Notes: a model not told the origin generated them from the letters alone. DNA of 56,548 bases from Microseira wollei NIES-4236 (GCF_020521235.1 NZ_BLAY01000050.1:1-56548); one strand, 5' to 3'; positions 24,953 to 34,971 are shown, counted from the stretch's first letter. Numbers and translations are program-made.

Positions 24953-25471
24953 CTAATAGTCAACTTTTTCTATTTGTGGTCTAATATCATTCAAATCTAT
25001 GTACTGATCCGTCGCATTACGTAATTCTCTTGCTATCATCCCTTCCGTTGATACAACTGTTATATGCGTATTTTTCGACCTTAACAGTTCAATTGCCCTT
25101 TCAAAATCGCCATCGCCGCTGAATAAAACCACTCGGTCGTACTGATCGACTGTATTAAACATATCCACGACTATTTCTATGTCCAAATTAGCTTTTTGCG
25201 AGTAGCGACCCGAACTATCATCATAATACTCTTTGAGGATTTTGGTGCGAACCGTGTAACCCAGACTAATCAAAGCATCTCGGAAGCCTCGCTGATCCTG
25301 GGGGTCTTTTAATCCGGTGTACCAGAAGGCATTGATTAGCTTTGTTCCCGGTTCGCTTGTAAAGTACTCCAAAACACGTCGAGGGTCAAAAAACCAACCA
25401 TTTTTTTGTTGAGCGTAGAACATATTGTTCCCGTCTACAAAAATAGAAAGACGGTTCATTGAGTAACCCAT
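24953..25471 (-). CDS. NYN domain protein (LabA/DUF88 family)
   Basis: 172 residues matching the LabA/DUF88 group of NYN (PIN-like) putative RNases. The signature SIFVDGNNMFYAQQ carries the first catalytic Asp; SQKANLDIEIVVDMFNTV and VVLFSGDGDFERAIELLRSK carry the others. In Synechococcus, LabA acts in circadian output, but the family is wide and this one could simply be an RNase. The frame offers ATG 25471 or ATG 25459 (MNRLSIFVDG); the second fits the family better, but AGGT lies nearer the first. It is monocistronic. Confidence 0.87.
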   Translation of the reverse strand: MGYSMNRLSIFVDGNNMFYAQQKNGWFFDPRRVLEYFTSEPGTKLINAFWYTGLKDPQDQRGFRDALISLGYTVRTKILKEYYDDSSGRYSQKANLDIEIVVDMFNTVDQYDRVVLFSGDGDFERAIELLRSKNTHITVVSTEGMIARELRNATDQYIDLNDIRPQIEKVDY

Positions 25472-26562
25472 AGAAACTTAGACCTAAAATTACTAGAAGA
25501 GAATTTAAAGCAATACTCGATTATACCAATTCTGCTTAAAGTTTAGTTAATAATTAACAATCTATCGGTGCGTTCAGCCTTTTGCTAACCTCCCTCTAGG
25601 GACAGAATTATGGGATTAATCGAGTTTTAAAGGCTGCTAGCCCTTGATTGAGTGGGATTAAGACCACTCGTCTATCTAAAACTCTACCTTAAACGGGTAA
25701 AACATAGGACACTGTGCTTGGCAGACTTATAATTTCGTGACTTTTGGAACCCAGGCTCCTGGGAACCTGACGATACTTACTCAGCAAATCCGGCTGGGTA
25801 CAACGAGGTCAGCGCGTTATATTGCGATTACAACTAGCAAGGGAATATATCATATAGAGTGCAGAAGGCGAAAGCCGAAGCGGTTTAACACGGGCTTGCT
25901 GGTTTCTCGGCTGGCTGGATAATTGGTTCTATAATCATAGCGATCGCTTTCTGGGTAAGGGTTGAAAAAGCTTCTGGTGCATCGGGTGCTGCAAGATCCG
26001 AAGTAGGCATACCTATAAAAAACCATTATCCAAAAAGGCCGAAGCACTTTTTTCCGGTTGTGCTGGTTCGTTGACCTTTGCGATCGTTCTTTCCCAGCAC
26101 GCTCAAGGTCAGCATTTGACCGCCGTGAGCGAAAGTGGGTGCTTAAGCTGGGGAATACTATAATTCACACTGGCACTTTCCTGACACGAAAGGTGGCGCG
26201 CGACAAGACTCCCAGAGCTAACAAGCTCGCCATTAGCCATTAGCCATTAGCCATTAGCCATTAGCCATTAGCCATGATTCACTATCTATGACCGCATCAA
26301 GTATATTTGCTGGTTTTCGCCGCAAAAGCAACCCCAACCCCTAAGGGAAAGGCGTTCGAGTTACCTGGGAGTCTGGGTTGGTATGGATGCCGCTAGGGTA
26401 TTGCAGATAGCATACTGGTGAGAGTAGCTGTTTGCTTTTAGCGCTGATGCCAGAACCAGCTATGGCTCCTCCACTTTATAGGTGAAGATGTTATCAATAA
26501 TTTTTTTAAACTGAAGTGCGACTCAATCATTACTGTTACAGCAATCAATTGCAACCCCTGAT
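25472..26562. other. 1.1-kb intergenic region, mostly featureless
   Basis: No ORF here is convincing. It contains two HIP1-like sites, a short hairpin (AGTGGGATTAAGACCACT near 25651) and a heptamer run at 26229-26274. The 3' end must hold the promoter of the CHASE2 kinase. An ncRNA or a decayed gene cannot be excluded. Confidence 0.5.
26229..26274. repeat. heptameric repeat TTAGCCA
   Basis: Six tandem TTAGCCA units, the same sequence class as the long array at 49651-49804 read on the other strand. Confidence 0.7.
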
Positions 26563-29190
26563 ATGGCAGATGAACGTACCCTAACATTAACCAGCTCCAA
26601 TGCTTCTGCCAAGAGTTCTGCGGCAGCAAACCCCATCACCGGGGGGACGCGCCAATATTCCCGTCTGGCGCGCTTAGGCCATATACTGACGGGAGCTTGC
26701 GCTTTAGGAGCAGCGATCGCTACCGCAGCCAATACAAATTTAGTCCGGCTGATGGAATACCAGGCGCAAATGTTATTTTTTGAACTGCGCGGCCCGGTAG
26801 AAGCCCCAGAAAATATTGTCATCTTGGCGATTGATAACGAGTCTTTAAAGCAAGCAGATATCTATCTGAGTGCGCCCCAACAGTATGCCTACTTGGAACC
26901 GATACAAACTTGGCCTTGGAAACGCGCCGCCTATGCCAAGGTCATAGATAAAATCATGGCTGCTGGCGCCCGTTCTGTTGCGGTAGATGTAGTATTCGAT
27001 CGACCCAGCAAGTACGGAGAGGCAGATGACCAACAGTTGCGCCAAACCTTGCAGCGCTATGCCGGTAAAGTGACTTTAGGCGCAGTTTACGAAGATATCC
27101 AGTCGAACCAGGGGACGGTTAACCAGCTAACCCAACCCCTTGCCCAATTTTTGACCCAACCCTTTTCTGTTGGCTCGATTAATTTCCCCCTAGAGCCAGA
27201 TGGCAGAATTCACAGATTGGGCAGCGAATACCGCAAGCTACTAGAACAAACGTACAAAAAGGAATTAGTTGATGAGTTTAAACACTTGTCGGTAGCAACG
27301 CCCTCGTTTGGGGAAGCAGCCATAACTGCATCGGGATTAAATTATGCCAAACCAAAAGGGGATCGCATTCACTATTGGGGTCCAGCGGGTACGTTTAAAC
27401 AAATACCTTTCTGGTACGTACTCGACCCAATTAACTGGAATGGCTATCTGCAACAGGGAAGCTATTTCAAAGACAAAATCGTGCTAATTGGACCAACGGC
27501 GACCGAGTTGAAGGATTTTCACAAAGCACCGTTTTCCCAAAGTTGGCTGTATCCCGATCCCTTAGCGGGAGTAGAAATTCACGCCAATGCGATCGCAACT
27601 TTACTACAAGGCAAAACCCTGCAACAAATCCTTCCCCACACCCCCCTCAAAGGTTTATTTGTCTTGCTGTTTAGCGTTGGTGCAGGCTGGTGGTTAAGCA
27701 ACCGAAAACGCTGTTTAACCCGGTTTGGCTGGACAGTTGGGATTGTGGTCGCTTGGAGCGGGATCGGCTATATTGCCTTTGTTTATGGTGGCTTAATTGT
27801 ACCCGTTGCCGTGCCGGTGTTTGCGATCGCCCTGTCGGGTGTTTCCTACCTCACCACGGGAGTCGCCATCTGCCAACTGAAAAAACGCGATCTCCGCATA
27901 CTCGTAGAAAGCAATGCCACCTTGCCTGAAGTAGGGGATATTCTCGATACTCTGGATGACTTAAACCCGGTACCAGTGCAGTCCAAAGCACCCGTAACAA
28001 TTAAATCCCAATCTGCACCGCTCAATTCAGTTCCAGCACCCATCAATTCAACACCCGCAACTAACAACAAAATCATCGGCTTTCGCTACGAAATTGTCAG
28101 AGTTTTGGGTCAAGGAGGTTTTGGCGAAACCTATATTGCTTGCGACACCCAACGCCCCGGAAAGCCGAGATGCGTCGTCAAGCAACTCAAACCCGCTTTT
28201 AAAGACGCCAAGCACATGAAACTCGCCCGACGATTATTCGCCACCGAAGCCGAAGTCCTGGAAAAAGTCGGTCAACACGCTCAAATCCCCCAGTTGCTGG
28301 CTTATTTTGAAGAAAACGAACAATTTTATCTGGTTCAAGAATGCATCGACGGACATCCACTCGATGAAGAATTGCTCATCGGCAGACAACTCCCCGAATC
28401 TATAGTCATCAACATGTTGCAAGAAATCTTGCAAATATTGGAATTTGTCCACAAACAAGGCGTCATCCACCGAGATATTAAACCCAGCAATATTATCAGG
28501 CGGGAAAAAGACGGTAAATTAGTTCTAATCGACTTTGGTGCGGTTAAAGAAATCAACACCCAACTGCTAGAAAACGAAGGAAAAAGCCGCTTTACAGTCG
28601 GAATTGGCACCCAAGGTTATGCCCCCAGCGAACAATGCGCGGGGCGTCCGCGATTCAATAGCGATATTTACGCCGTCGGTATAATGGGCATTCAAGCTTT
28701 AACTGGACTACCCCCCCATCAGTTAGTGCAAGACCCAGAAACGGGAGAATTACTGTGGACATCCAAGGCAAAAGTCAGCGAAGAACTGGCAGAAGTTATT
28801 AGCAAAATGGTGCGCTACGACTTCCGCCAGCGCTATCAAATTGCCTCAGAAGCCAGGGAAGCGCTATTAAAATTAACTAATTTTTCCCCCGAGAGCGTGA
28901 CTCAGGCAGATGATATGATAGATAATTTCGCTCCGGAAAACATCGACGACTTTACCCAACCTTGGTCCGATAGGCAAGAGGAGGAAGACGAGGCTACCAA
29001 ACCTTGGACTGGTATGCCCCAGGAGGAAGACGAGGCTACCAAACCTTGGACTGGTATGCCCCAGGAGGAAGACGAGGCTACCAAACCTTGGACTGGTATG
29101 CCCCAAGAGGAAGACGAGGCTACCAAACCTTGGACTGGTATGCCCCAGGAGGAAGCAGAGGAGCAGGTGAGCTCAAGAGCACAGGAGTAG
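26563..29190 (+). CDS. CHASE2 sensor serine/threonine protein kinase
   Basis: An 875-residue membrane receptor kinase. An N-terminal helix (HILTGACALGAAIATAA) leads into an extracytoplasmic CHASE2 domain (about 70-365, with VVILAIDNESLKQ-like NIVILAIDNES and ARSVAVDVVFDRPS). Three membrane helices follow near 365-440. The kinase domain (about 505-765) has the glycine loop LGQGGFGETY, the VAIK-type CVVKQLK, HRDIKPSNII, IDFGAVKE and GTQGYAPSEQ, so all catalytic residues are present. The tail (806-862) holds four identical 14-residue repeats rich in acidic residues and TKPWT. CHASE2 senses an unknown signal; the repeats could be phosphorylation or docking sites. It is a single gene. Confidence 0.92.
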   Translation: MADERTLTLTSSNASAKSSAAANPITGGTRQYSRLARLGHILTGACALGAAIATAANTNLVRLMEYQAQMLFFELRGPVEAPENIVILAIDNESLKQADIYLSAPQQYAYLEPIQTWPWKRAAYAKVIDKIMAAGARSVAVDVVFDRPSKYGEADDQQLRQTLQRYAGKVTLGAVYEDIQSNQGTVNQLTQPLAQFLTQPFSVGSINFPLEPDGRIHRLGSEYRKLLEQTYKKELVDEFKHLSVATPSFGEAAITASGLNYAKPKGDRIHYWGPAGTFKQIPFWYVLDPINWNGYLQQGSYFKDKIVLIGPTATELKDFHKAPFSQSWLYPDPLAGVEIHANAIATLLQGKTLQQILPHTPLKGLFVLLFSVGAGWWLSNRKRCLTRFGWTVGIVVAWSGIGYIAFVYGGLIVPVAVPVFAIALSGVSYLTTGVAICQLKKRDLRILVESNATLPEVGDILDTLDDLNPVPVQSKAPVTIKSQSAPLNSVPAPINSTPATNNKIIGFRYEIVRVLGQGGFGETYIACDTQRPGKPRCVVKQLKPAFKDAKHMKLARRLFATEAEVLEKVGQHAQIPQLLAYFEENEQFYLVQECIDGHPLDEELLIGRQLPESIVINMLQEILQILEFVHKQGVIHRDIKPSNIIRREKDGKLVLIDFGAVKEINTQLLENEGKSRFTVGIGTQGYAPSEQCAGRPRFNSDIYAVGIMGIQALTGLPPHQLVQDPETGELLWTSKAKVSEELAEVISKMVRYDFRQRYQIASEAREALLKLTNFSPESVTQADDMIDNFAPENIDDFTQPWSDRQEEEDEATKPWTGMPQEEDEATKPWTGMPQEEDEATKPWTGMPQEEDEATKPWTGMPQEEAEEQVSSRAQE
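28981..29148 (+). repeat. four 42-bp tandem repeats inside the kinase gene
   Basis: Units at 28981, 29023, 29065 and 29107 differ at one base only (CAG/CAA at the end of unit 3). Each encodes EEDEATKPWTGMPQ. A diverged ancestor (TQPWSDRQ) precedes them. The near identity indicates recent expansion. Confidence 0.9.
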
Positions 29191-29194
29191 TGTT

Positions 29195-29309
29195 GGGGCG
29201 GGTTTTACCAACCATTCTGTGGAAAGAAACTGGGTTTCTGTGAAAAATTGTGGAGCAAGGAAAGAGATCTAGGTCGAAACCCGGTTTCTTTTCTCGTTAA
29301 ACCCGCCCC
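29195..29309. repeat. nested inverted repeats GGGGCGGGTTTTA / AAACCCGGTTTCT
   Basis: The outer arms GGGGCGGGTTTTA and TAAACCCGCCCC (as at 11114-11170) enclose inner arms AGAAACTGGGTTTCTGTG and GAAACCCGGTTTCT. One element seems to be inserted in another, between the convergent kinase and glmU genes. Confidence 0.6.
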
Positions 29310-29367
29310 TACTTGCGTTATTAGCTATTAGCGCTGTGACTCATAACTAATAACTATTGACTATTGA

Positions 29368-30723
29368 CTACTGACTATTTTTCAACTGCCAACCCGGTTT
29401 AACAACCTGACGTGGGCGAGCAATAACTAGGCAATCATCGGGTACATTTTCCGTTACAACAGATCCGGCGGCAACGGTGACATCGGTTCCCAGGGTTACT
29501 GGCGCAACCAAAACGCTATTAGAACCTGTTTTCGTGCGATCGCCAATCAAGGTAGGATGCTTCTTGACGCCGTCGTAGTTTGCCGTAATCGTACCCGCAC
29601 CGATATTTACCTTAGAACCCAACGTGGCGTCTCCCAAATAAGACAAGTGGGCGACGTTAGTGCGATCGCCCAAGGTAGTATTTTTCAGTTCGACAAAATT
29701 CCCGATGCGACAAGATTGTCCCACCTGGACTTGACAGCGTAAATGGGCATATGGTCCGATGCTAGTTCCACCTGCAACAACGCTATTGATCGCCACCGAA
29801 TACAGCACCGTCGTATTCTCGCCGATGTGGCTATTTTCAATTAAACTACCGGGGCCGATACGACAACCCGAAGCGATCGTTGTAGTCCCGCGCAAATGGG
29901 TTTGAGGTTCGATAATCGTATCCGGTTGGATCTGTACCGTATCATCGATGGTGATGCTGTCTGGGTCGATCAGCGTCACCCCCGCAGCCATCCACTTATC
30001 TTTGACCCGCGCTTGCAAGATATTGTAAGCCGTTGCCAGTTGCTTGCGATCGTTGATCCCCAGGACTTCCTCGTAGTCCTCCACCTCCATCACCATCACC
30101 GGCGAGAGATAATTTACCGCATCGGTTAGGTAGTATTCTTTCTGATCGTTATTAGCCTGAAGTTGAGGTAAAACTTTTTCCAGATCTGCCCAACGGAAGC
30201 AGTAGACTCCAGCATTGACGCGGTGATTTTGTTTTTGAGCTGCCGAGCAGTCCCGGTCTTCTACAATTTGTTTAAGCATATTGTTCCCGTGGCAAAATAC
30301 GCGCCCATACCCGGCAGGATTGGGCAGATTCGCCGTCAGGATCGTAGCCGCGTTTTGGTTGGATTTGTGAACTTCAATCAGTTGCTCAAGGGTTTCCGGA
30401 CGCAGGAGGGGAATATCCCCGTTTAAAACCAGCAAATCCCCATCGAAGCCTTCTAGATAGGGCAATAACTGCTGAATAGCATGTCCGGTTCCCAACTGCT
30501 GCTGCTGTTCGACAAATTCCACATCCGGGTGCGACTGCAACGCAGCTTTTACTTGCTCCCCCTGATAGCCAACGATCGCAAACCGCCGCTTGGGCGCCAG
30601 ACCTTGACAGCTATCGAGTACTCGTTCGACGAGACTTCGCCCTCCCAAAGAATGCAACACTTTGGGCAAAGTGGATTTCATGCGAGTTCCGCGTCCCGCC
30701 GCTAGAATTGCTACCGCTACCAT
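29368..30723 (-). CDS. glmU: bifunctional UDP-N-acetylglucosamine pyrophosphorylase / glucosamine-1-phosphate N-acetyltransferase
   Basis: GlmU makes UDP-GlcNAc for peptidoglycan and lipopolysaccharide. The N-terminal uridyltransferase domain (1-230) starts [20 protein letters not shown] and has LGTGHAIQQ and [10 protein letters not shown]. The C-terminal left-handed beta helix (about 250-450) carries the acetyltransferase site: [30 protein letters not shown] and [11 protein letters not shown]. The frame opens at a TTG (30732), but ATG 30723 ([10 protein letters not shown]) is the family start. Length about 451, normal. It converges on the CHASE2 kinase gene. Confidence 0.96.
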   Translation of the reverse strand: MVAVAILAAGRGTRMKSTLPKVLHSLGGRSLVERVLDSCQGLAPKRRFAIVGYQGEQVKAALQSHPDVEFVEQQQQLGTGHAIQQLLPYLEGFDGDLLVLNGDIPLLRPETLEQLIEVHKSNQNAATILTANLPNPAGYGRVFCHGNNMLKQIVEDRDCSAAQKQNHRVNAGVYCFRWADLEKVLPQLQANNDQKEYYLTDAVNYLSPVMVMEVEDYEEVLGINDRKQLATAYNILQARVKDKWMAAGVTLIDPDSITIDDTVQIQPDTIIEPQTHLRGTTTIASGCRIGPGSLIENSHIGENTTVLYSVAINSVVAGGTSIGPYAHLRCQVQVGQSCRIGNFVELKNTTLGDRTNVAHLSYLGDATLGSKVNIGAGTITANYDGVKKHPTLIGDRTKTGSNSVLVAPVTLGTDVTVAAGSVVTENVPDDCLVIARPRQVVKPGWQLKNSQ

Positions 30724-30839
30724 AGACAACAACAGGTATGAGAATGGAAAACTGAGGAGTACTCAAAAGCGATTCTACTAGGAGAGGGAGTGGGAAGGGA
30801 AAAATTTTATCGGTAGCCGTTCCTCAAAACCTCTGCAAC

Positions 30840-30943
30840 AGGACTTAGGCAAAGAAACAAAGGGCGATCCGAAAAATCGTGGGTTTGGCAAGGAGAAATC
30901 AACTCTGAAACCGGGTTTCTGGCAACGCCCTTGCGTAAGTCCT
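30840..30943. mobile_element. MITE-like element, ends AGGACTTACGCA
   Basis: 104 bp, ends AGGACTTAGGCAA and TTGCGTAAGTCCT. The interior contains the CTCTGAAACCGGGTTTCTG motif shared with 29224-29293 and 35568-35630. Confidence 0.75.
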
Positions 30944-31163
30944 GTGCAAATCTCGGCAGAGATCGGCAGATCTAGGAACGACTCAGCCAGGCACATGGGC
31001 ATGCCTACCTTGGGGAAGCCGCGACACCTACAGATGAACGCCCGTCTGTAGCAACTGTCGAACTAGGTTAACCAATAGCGACTCAGGTTTATAAGTCCGT
31101 GCCTAGTTCCAAGTAAGCTGCCTCAACATTGTCGAGGCAAACCTTACCTAAAGCAGATCGGGA

Positions 31164-31202
31164 GCATTTCATCCACCGTGATTCATCCGGTGGATGAAAT
31201 GC
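31164..31202. repeat. perfect 14-bp hairpin upstream of TnpB remnant
   Basis: GCATTTCATCCACC and GGTGGATGAAATGC are exact inverse copies with an 11-nt loop. It lies 110 bp upstream of the TnpB remnant and may be a subterminal hairpin of that element's left end. Confidence 0.55.
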
Positions 31203-31313
31203 GACAAGGGCTTATTTATTCGCAGTCAGCACCGAGAATATTAACTTTTGTGAGGGAGCCGCGCCAGCCATAAACAGTTGTAAGATTGAAACAGGTCGAT
31301 AAAACATAACGCC

Positions 31314-32532
31314 ATGATTACATAGGAATTCAAAGCCAAAGGAAAAATTGAGCAGTACCGAAAAATAGATGAAGCTATCCGTACATGCCAATTTATTCGC
31401 AATAAAGCAATAAGATTTTGGATGGATAATCGTGGCGTTAAGTTGTTTGAACTGGGCAAATTAAGTGCGGTTTTGGCTAAAGAATTTGAATTGGCAAGTC
31501 TTCTAAATTCTCAAGCCAGACAAGCGGCTACCGAGAGAGCATCATTCTCGATTCAACGTTTTTACTCAAACTGCAAAGCTGGGAAACAGGGTAAAAAAAG
31601 TTACCCAAAATTTCAAAAGAGAAACCGTTCCGTAGAATACAAGCAAACGGGATGGAAGCTCTCAAAAGAACGCAAATACATCGATTTCATCGACAAAAAC
31701 AATATTGGTAGGTTAAAAATCGTTGGCACAATCGACCTGCACTACTATCAAATCGACCAAATTAAGCGGGTCAGAATTATTCGGCGCAGCGATGGATATT
31801 ACGTTCAATTCGTCATAGACGCGGAACGGAATATCGATATCCAACCGACTGGTAGAACCATCGAATTGGATGTTGGATTGTCAGCTTTCTACACCGATTC
31901 GCAAGGTAACAAGGTAGAAAATCCCCGTCACCTGCGTAAATCGGAGAAAGCCTTGAAGCGATTGCAGCGCCGGGTTTCTAAAAAGGAAAAGGGGTCTCGC
32001 AATCGGAAGCGCGCGATTAATCGGTTAGGGCGCAAGCATTTAAAAGTTTCCCGCCAGCGTAAAGAGCAATGCCCTTAAAGCGGCTTTGTGCGTAATAAAA
32101 TCTAACGATTTTGTGGCGTTCGAGAAACTGCTTGTTCGCAATATGGTGAAAAACCGCCATCTAGCCAAGTCTATCAGCGACGCTGCTTGGTCGCAGTTTA
32201 CCGAGTGGTTGGAGTATTTGGGCAAAGTTTACGGTCGGATTGTGGTGGGAGTACCGCCACAATATACCAGCCAAAATTGCTCTAATTGCGGTCAAAATGT
32301 GAAAAAGTCGCTGTCAGTACGCACCCATATTTGCCAATGTGGATGCGTTTTAGATCGCGATCATAATGCGGCAATCAATATTTTGGATAGAGCGCACCAA
32401 ACAGACTGGCTATCAATTGAGTACCGCAGGGCATTCGGGAATTCAAGCTTGGGGAGAGACGATCCTCTACTCGGATTTGGCAACAAGTCTGGGCAAGATT
32501 TCTCAGTGAACCAAGAATCCCCCGTCTTTTAA
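31314..32532 (+). pseudogene. tnpB: TnpB of an IS200/IS605-type element, early stop and frameshift
   Basis: TnpB is the RNA-guided nuclease encoded by IS200/IS605 and IS1341 elements. The frame from ATG 31314 meets TAG at codon 4, then continues EFKAKGKIEQYRKIDEAIRT. A second lesion, a frameshift near 32070, separates the first half from VAFEKLLVRNMVKNRHLAKS. The RuvC residues are still readable: Asp in IELDVGLSAF, Glu in FEKLLV and Asp in DRDHNAAINIL, as is the zinc finger CSNCGQ...CQCG. No TnpA is present. The stop is followed by a CCCCCG...CGGGGG hairpin (32519-32539), the usual right-end structure. Confidence 0.88.
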
Positions 32533-32582
32533 GCGGGGGAGTGTCAATTAGCAATAAGGATGACAGAAGATGTCAAATTACC

Positions 32583-32684
32583 AGGACTTACGCAAACACC
32601 AAAGTTTCTCTGAAAAATCTTCGACTTGGAACTAGAGAGCGCAGCAAGAAACTTTGGTGATAGGAACGCCCTTGCGTAAGTCCC
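32583..32684. mobile_element. MITE-like element, ends AGGACTTACGCA
   Basis: 102 bp, ends AGGACTTACGCAA and TTGCGTAAGTCC. The first 50 bp are nearly identical to the copy at 2791. It lies 50 bp beyond the TnpB remnant. Confidence 0.75.
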
Positions 32685-32772
32685 GATTACGTTTCTCTTG
32701 AGGTTGAACATATTCAGCCAAAATCAAAGCGCCAGAAACTGCAACTTAATTCTTCTCCACTTCTACCCATAG

Positions 32773-32958
32773 CTACTCATTTTTGGGTATGTCTGATATG
32801 ATTTGGTCAACTAATTCTCGCTTGCCGTTCTTTCCATTCAAAAACGGTTTTTAATTTTTCCCTTACACCTTCTCGAATATTAAAACCAACAGGTTTCCGT
32901 CAAAAGGTTCGTCTGCTCAAGGTTTGGCGCCTAATTTGTGTTTTTTATTTCCTGGCAT
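32773..32958 (-). pseudogene. decayed small cyanobacterial gene
   Basis: In three frames of the minus strand one can read a continuous protein: MPGNKKHKLGAKP, then a stop, then ADEPFDGN, then PVGFNIREGVREKLKTVFEW and KRELVDQIISDIPKNE. It looks like a short conserved cyanobacterial protein of about 60 residues, with one stop and two frameshifts. I recognise the general pattern but not a named family. This is inference from reading-frame continuity. Confidence 0.45.
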
Positions 32959-33014
32959 ACATAATCGCTGTAAATATTGCTATATTAATATATAACACGT
33001 TTAAAGGTTAACCG

Positions 33015-33443
33015 ATGGCAACTCTCACGTATGTTAAAGGATTACCGACAATAGCAGCATAACTGAGTAGCTTAGGATTCACAAATATGCAGATGTTTCT
33101 TGCTGCTTACAGTCAGGTATTTCACTCTTGCTCCTGTGAAACAGCTAATCATATTCTGGCTGGAAACAATTTAAACAAATCCAGTTGTAACACTCACTTA
33201 CAGACAACTTACGGAATCTCAAAGCGTTATGGCAATGGTGTTATTTCTGATGCTCAAGGCGCGGTTGATGCATCCAAAAAGCATCGAAAACTTCACATTG
33301 AGAAATTAAAAGGTAAACTAGAATTTATCATCAACAAAAAGCGGTTTTCAGTTCGCCTTGAGTATTGCCAGCCAGTCCATGGAAGCGATGGATACAGCTA
33401 CGCCGAAATCTCTGCAAGAGCCAGTTATTTGCTCGAGTTATGA
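33015..33443 (+). pseudogene. 5' fragment of a transposase-like (TnpB-type) gene
   Basis: Reading from ATG 33015: MATLTYVKGLPTIAA, then TAA, then MQMFLAAYSQVFHS and NTHLQTTYGISKRYGNGVIS followed by DAQGAVDASKKHRKLHIEKL. This resembles the N-terminal 110 residues of a transposase family abundant in filamentous cyanobacteria. After KLEFI the similarity ends and the frame runs into unrelated sequence, so about three quarters of the gene is missing. The family name is uncertain. Confidence 0.45.
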
Positions 33444-33530
33444 AGAGATTTTTGTACTCAGCAGTCAGCCCCAAAAAAGCAAAACGATCCGCTGAACTCG
33501 TTTGGGAACCGATGTCGCCCAATTGTCAAC

Positions 33531-34649
33531 TCATGAAGCTAAAGTCGCTGTTTTTTCCACCAAACTGCTGCCTTTAGCGTTCTCATGCTTGACCTTTGCT
33601 TTCAGGACGACGGTGCGAATAAACTTGGTAAATTGCTCCACCAGTTCGGGATTGCGCCAACCTTTAGCAGTTTCTGCCGCAATAATTTCTAAAGCTTTTT
33701 CGGGGGTGAAAGCCACTTTGTAAGGCCGTTCGCTGGTCAGGGCGTCGTAGATATCGATGATTTGAAATACCTGCGCCAAAAAGGGAATTTCATCCCCGGC
33801 GAGGCGATCTGGGTAGCCCGAACCATCCCAGCGCTCGTGATGGTGGCGGATAATCGGTAGAACGCCCCGCATGGTTCGCAAAGGCTGGCAAATTTTTTCG
33901 CCGATCAGCACGTGCTGCTTCATCACCTCGAATTCTGGGGGTGTGAATTGGCCTTTTTTCAGCAACACGGCGTCGGGAATGCCCACCTTGCCGATATCGT
34001 GCAAATATCCCCCCCACATTAAGTCCCGGATAGAAATCCGGGACAGATTGAGAAATTCACCAAAGGCTTTACCCATCGCCACCAGTCGTTCGCAATGGTC
34101 GCCGGTGTTGGGATCGCGGCTTTCGATCGAACGGGCAATGGAAAAAAGTACTTGTTCGGCGTGATCTAAGTCTTCGTTGAGGCGCTTCTGACGTACCAGG
34201 GACTTGACGCGCGCCGTCAGTTCCAGGCGGTCAAACGGTTTGGTGAGGAAATCATCTCCTCCAGCTTCGATGCCGCGAATGCGCGATCGCCTATCATTGA
34301 GTGCAGTAACGAAAACAATGGGGATCAGCCGCGTATGTTCGTCCTGCTTCAGACGCCGACACACTTCAAACCCATCCATTCCCGGCATCATTACGTCCAG
34401 CAGCAACAGATCCGGCTTGGTTTCGGCTACCATAGACAGCGCATGAGGACCGCTTTCTGCTTCCAGCACTTGATACCCCTCTACTGCCAGTAGCGTCGCC
34501 GCCGTCATGCGACTGGTAGGATGATCGTCAACCACCAATATTAAGGGTTGTTCTGATAAGCCCCCTTTATCGGCATCAGACCAGCTACTCAATGAGGTTA
34601 CAGTGCCTAACGAATCAACACCCATACCAAAATCGGGACTTGCGATCAC
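33531..34649 (-). CDS. response regulator with HD-GYP domain
   Basis: A receiver domain (about residues 35-150) with the acidic pair Asp41/42, the phospho-acceptor Asp85 in LLLLDVMMPGMDG and Lys137 in LTKPF is joined to an HD-GYP domain. The latter has HDIGKVGIP (His216-Asp217), RHHHERWDGSGYP (GYP 277-279) and the following LAGDEIPFLAQVFQIIDIYD. HD-GYP proteins hydrolyse cyclic di-GMP, so it probably lowers this second messenger when phosphorylated. No histidine kinase gene is adjacent. A perfect CRP-like palindrome lies 194 bp upstream. Confidence 0.93.
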   Translation of the reverse strand: MIASPDFGMGVDSLGTVTSLSSWSDADKGGLSEQPLILVVDDHPTSRMTAATLLAVEGYQVLEAESGPHALSMVAETKPDLLLLDVMMPGMDGFEVCRRLKQDEHTRLIPIVFVTALNDRRSRIRGIEAGGDDFLTKPFDRLELTARVKSLVRQKRLNEDLDHAEQVLFSIARSIESRDPNTGDHCERLVAMGKAFGEFLNLSRISIRDLMWGGYLHDIGKVGIPDAVLLKKGQFTPPEFEVMKQHVLIGEKICQPLRTMRGVLPIIRHHHERWDGSGYPDRLAGDEIPFLAQVFQIIDIYDALTSERPYKVAFTPEKALEIIAAETAKGWRNPELVEQFTKFIRTVVLKAKVKHENAKGSSLVEKTATLAS

Positions 34650-34971
34650 AGTTGCCTTCCTAATACTTCCAGGATGTTCACTTCAGCTAAAGACACAATC
34701 CAATTTTTACAAATAGTCAAGAATTCTTAACAAAAGCAGTTTTCAACTATAAACCAGTGCCAGGGTCGCCTAACACGGAGCCATCTAACCATAAGAAAAT
34801 ATATTATTCCAGCCCTAGCTGTGAGACAGCACTCGGATTTTTTGTGATGCAAATCACAAGGGGTTATGGGAGCAAGACATGGCGCATGTTTTGGCTATTG
34901 GGCATGGGGAATCGGACAATTAAAAATCAGTCGGACGATTGATCTTGAATAGTACAATTCCATGTGAGGGC
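34650..34971. other. intergenic region between GNAT and HD-GYP genes
   Basis: 322 bp. Apart from the CRP-like palindrome I see only AT-rich promoter-like sequence and no ORF. Confidence 0.5.
34843..34858. promoter_or_regulatory. CRP/SyCRP1-like binding site
   Basis: TGTGATGCAAATCACA matches the TGTGA-N6-TCACA consensus of cAMP receptor protein exactly. It lies 194 bp upstream of the HD-GYP regulator start and would link cAMP to c-di-GMP signalling. It may be too far for direct class I activation, so a distant or second promoter would be needed. Confidence 0.5.

Noticed and set aside
25890-26012. 41-codon minus-strand ORF beginning MPTSDLAAPDAPEAF
   Set aside because: Protein-like composition, but no ribosome-binding site, no neighbour and no known family; too short to support.
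28873-29126. Minus-strand repeat ORFs with GHTSPRFGSLVFLL
   Set aside because: They are antisense shadows of the 42-bp repeat in the kinase gene; a 42-bp period keeps every frame open.
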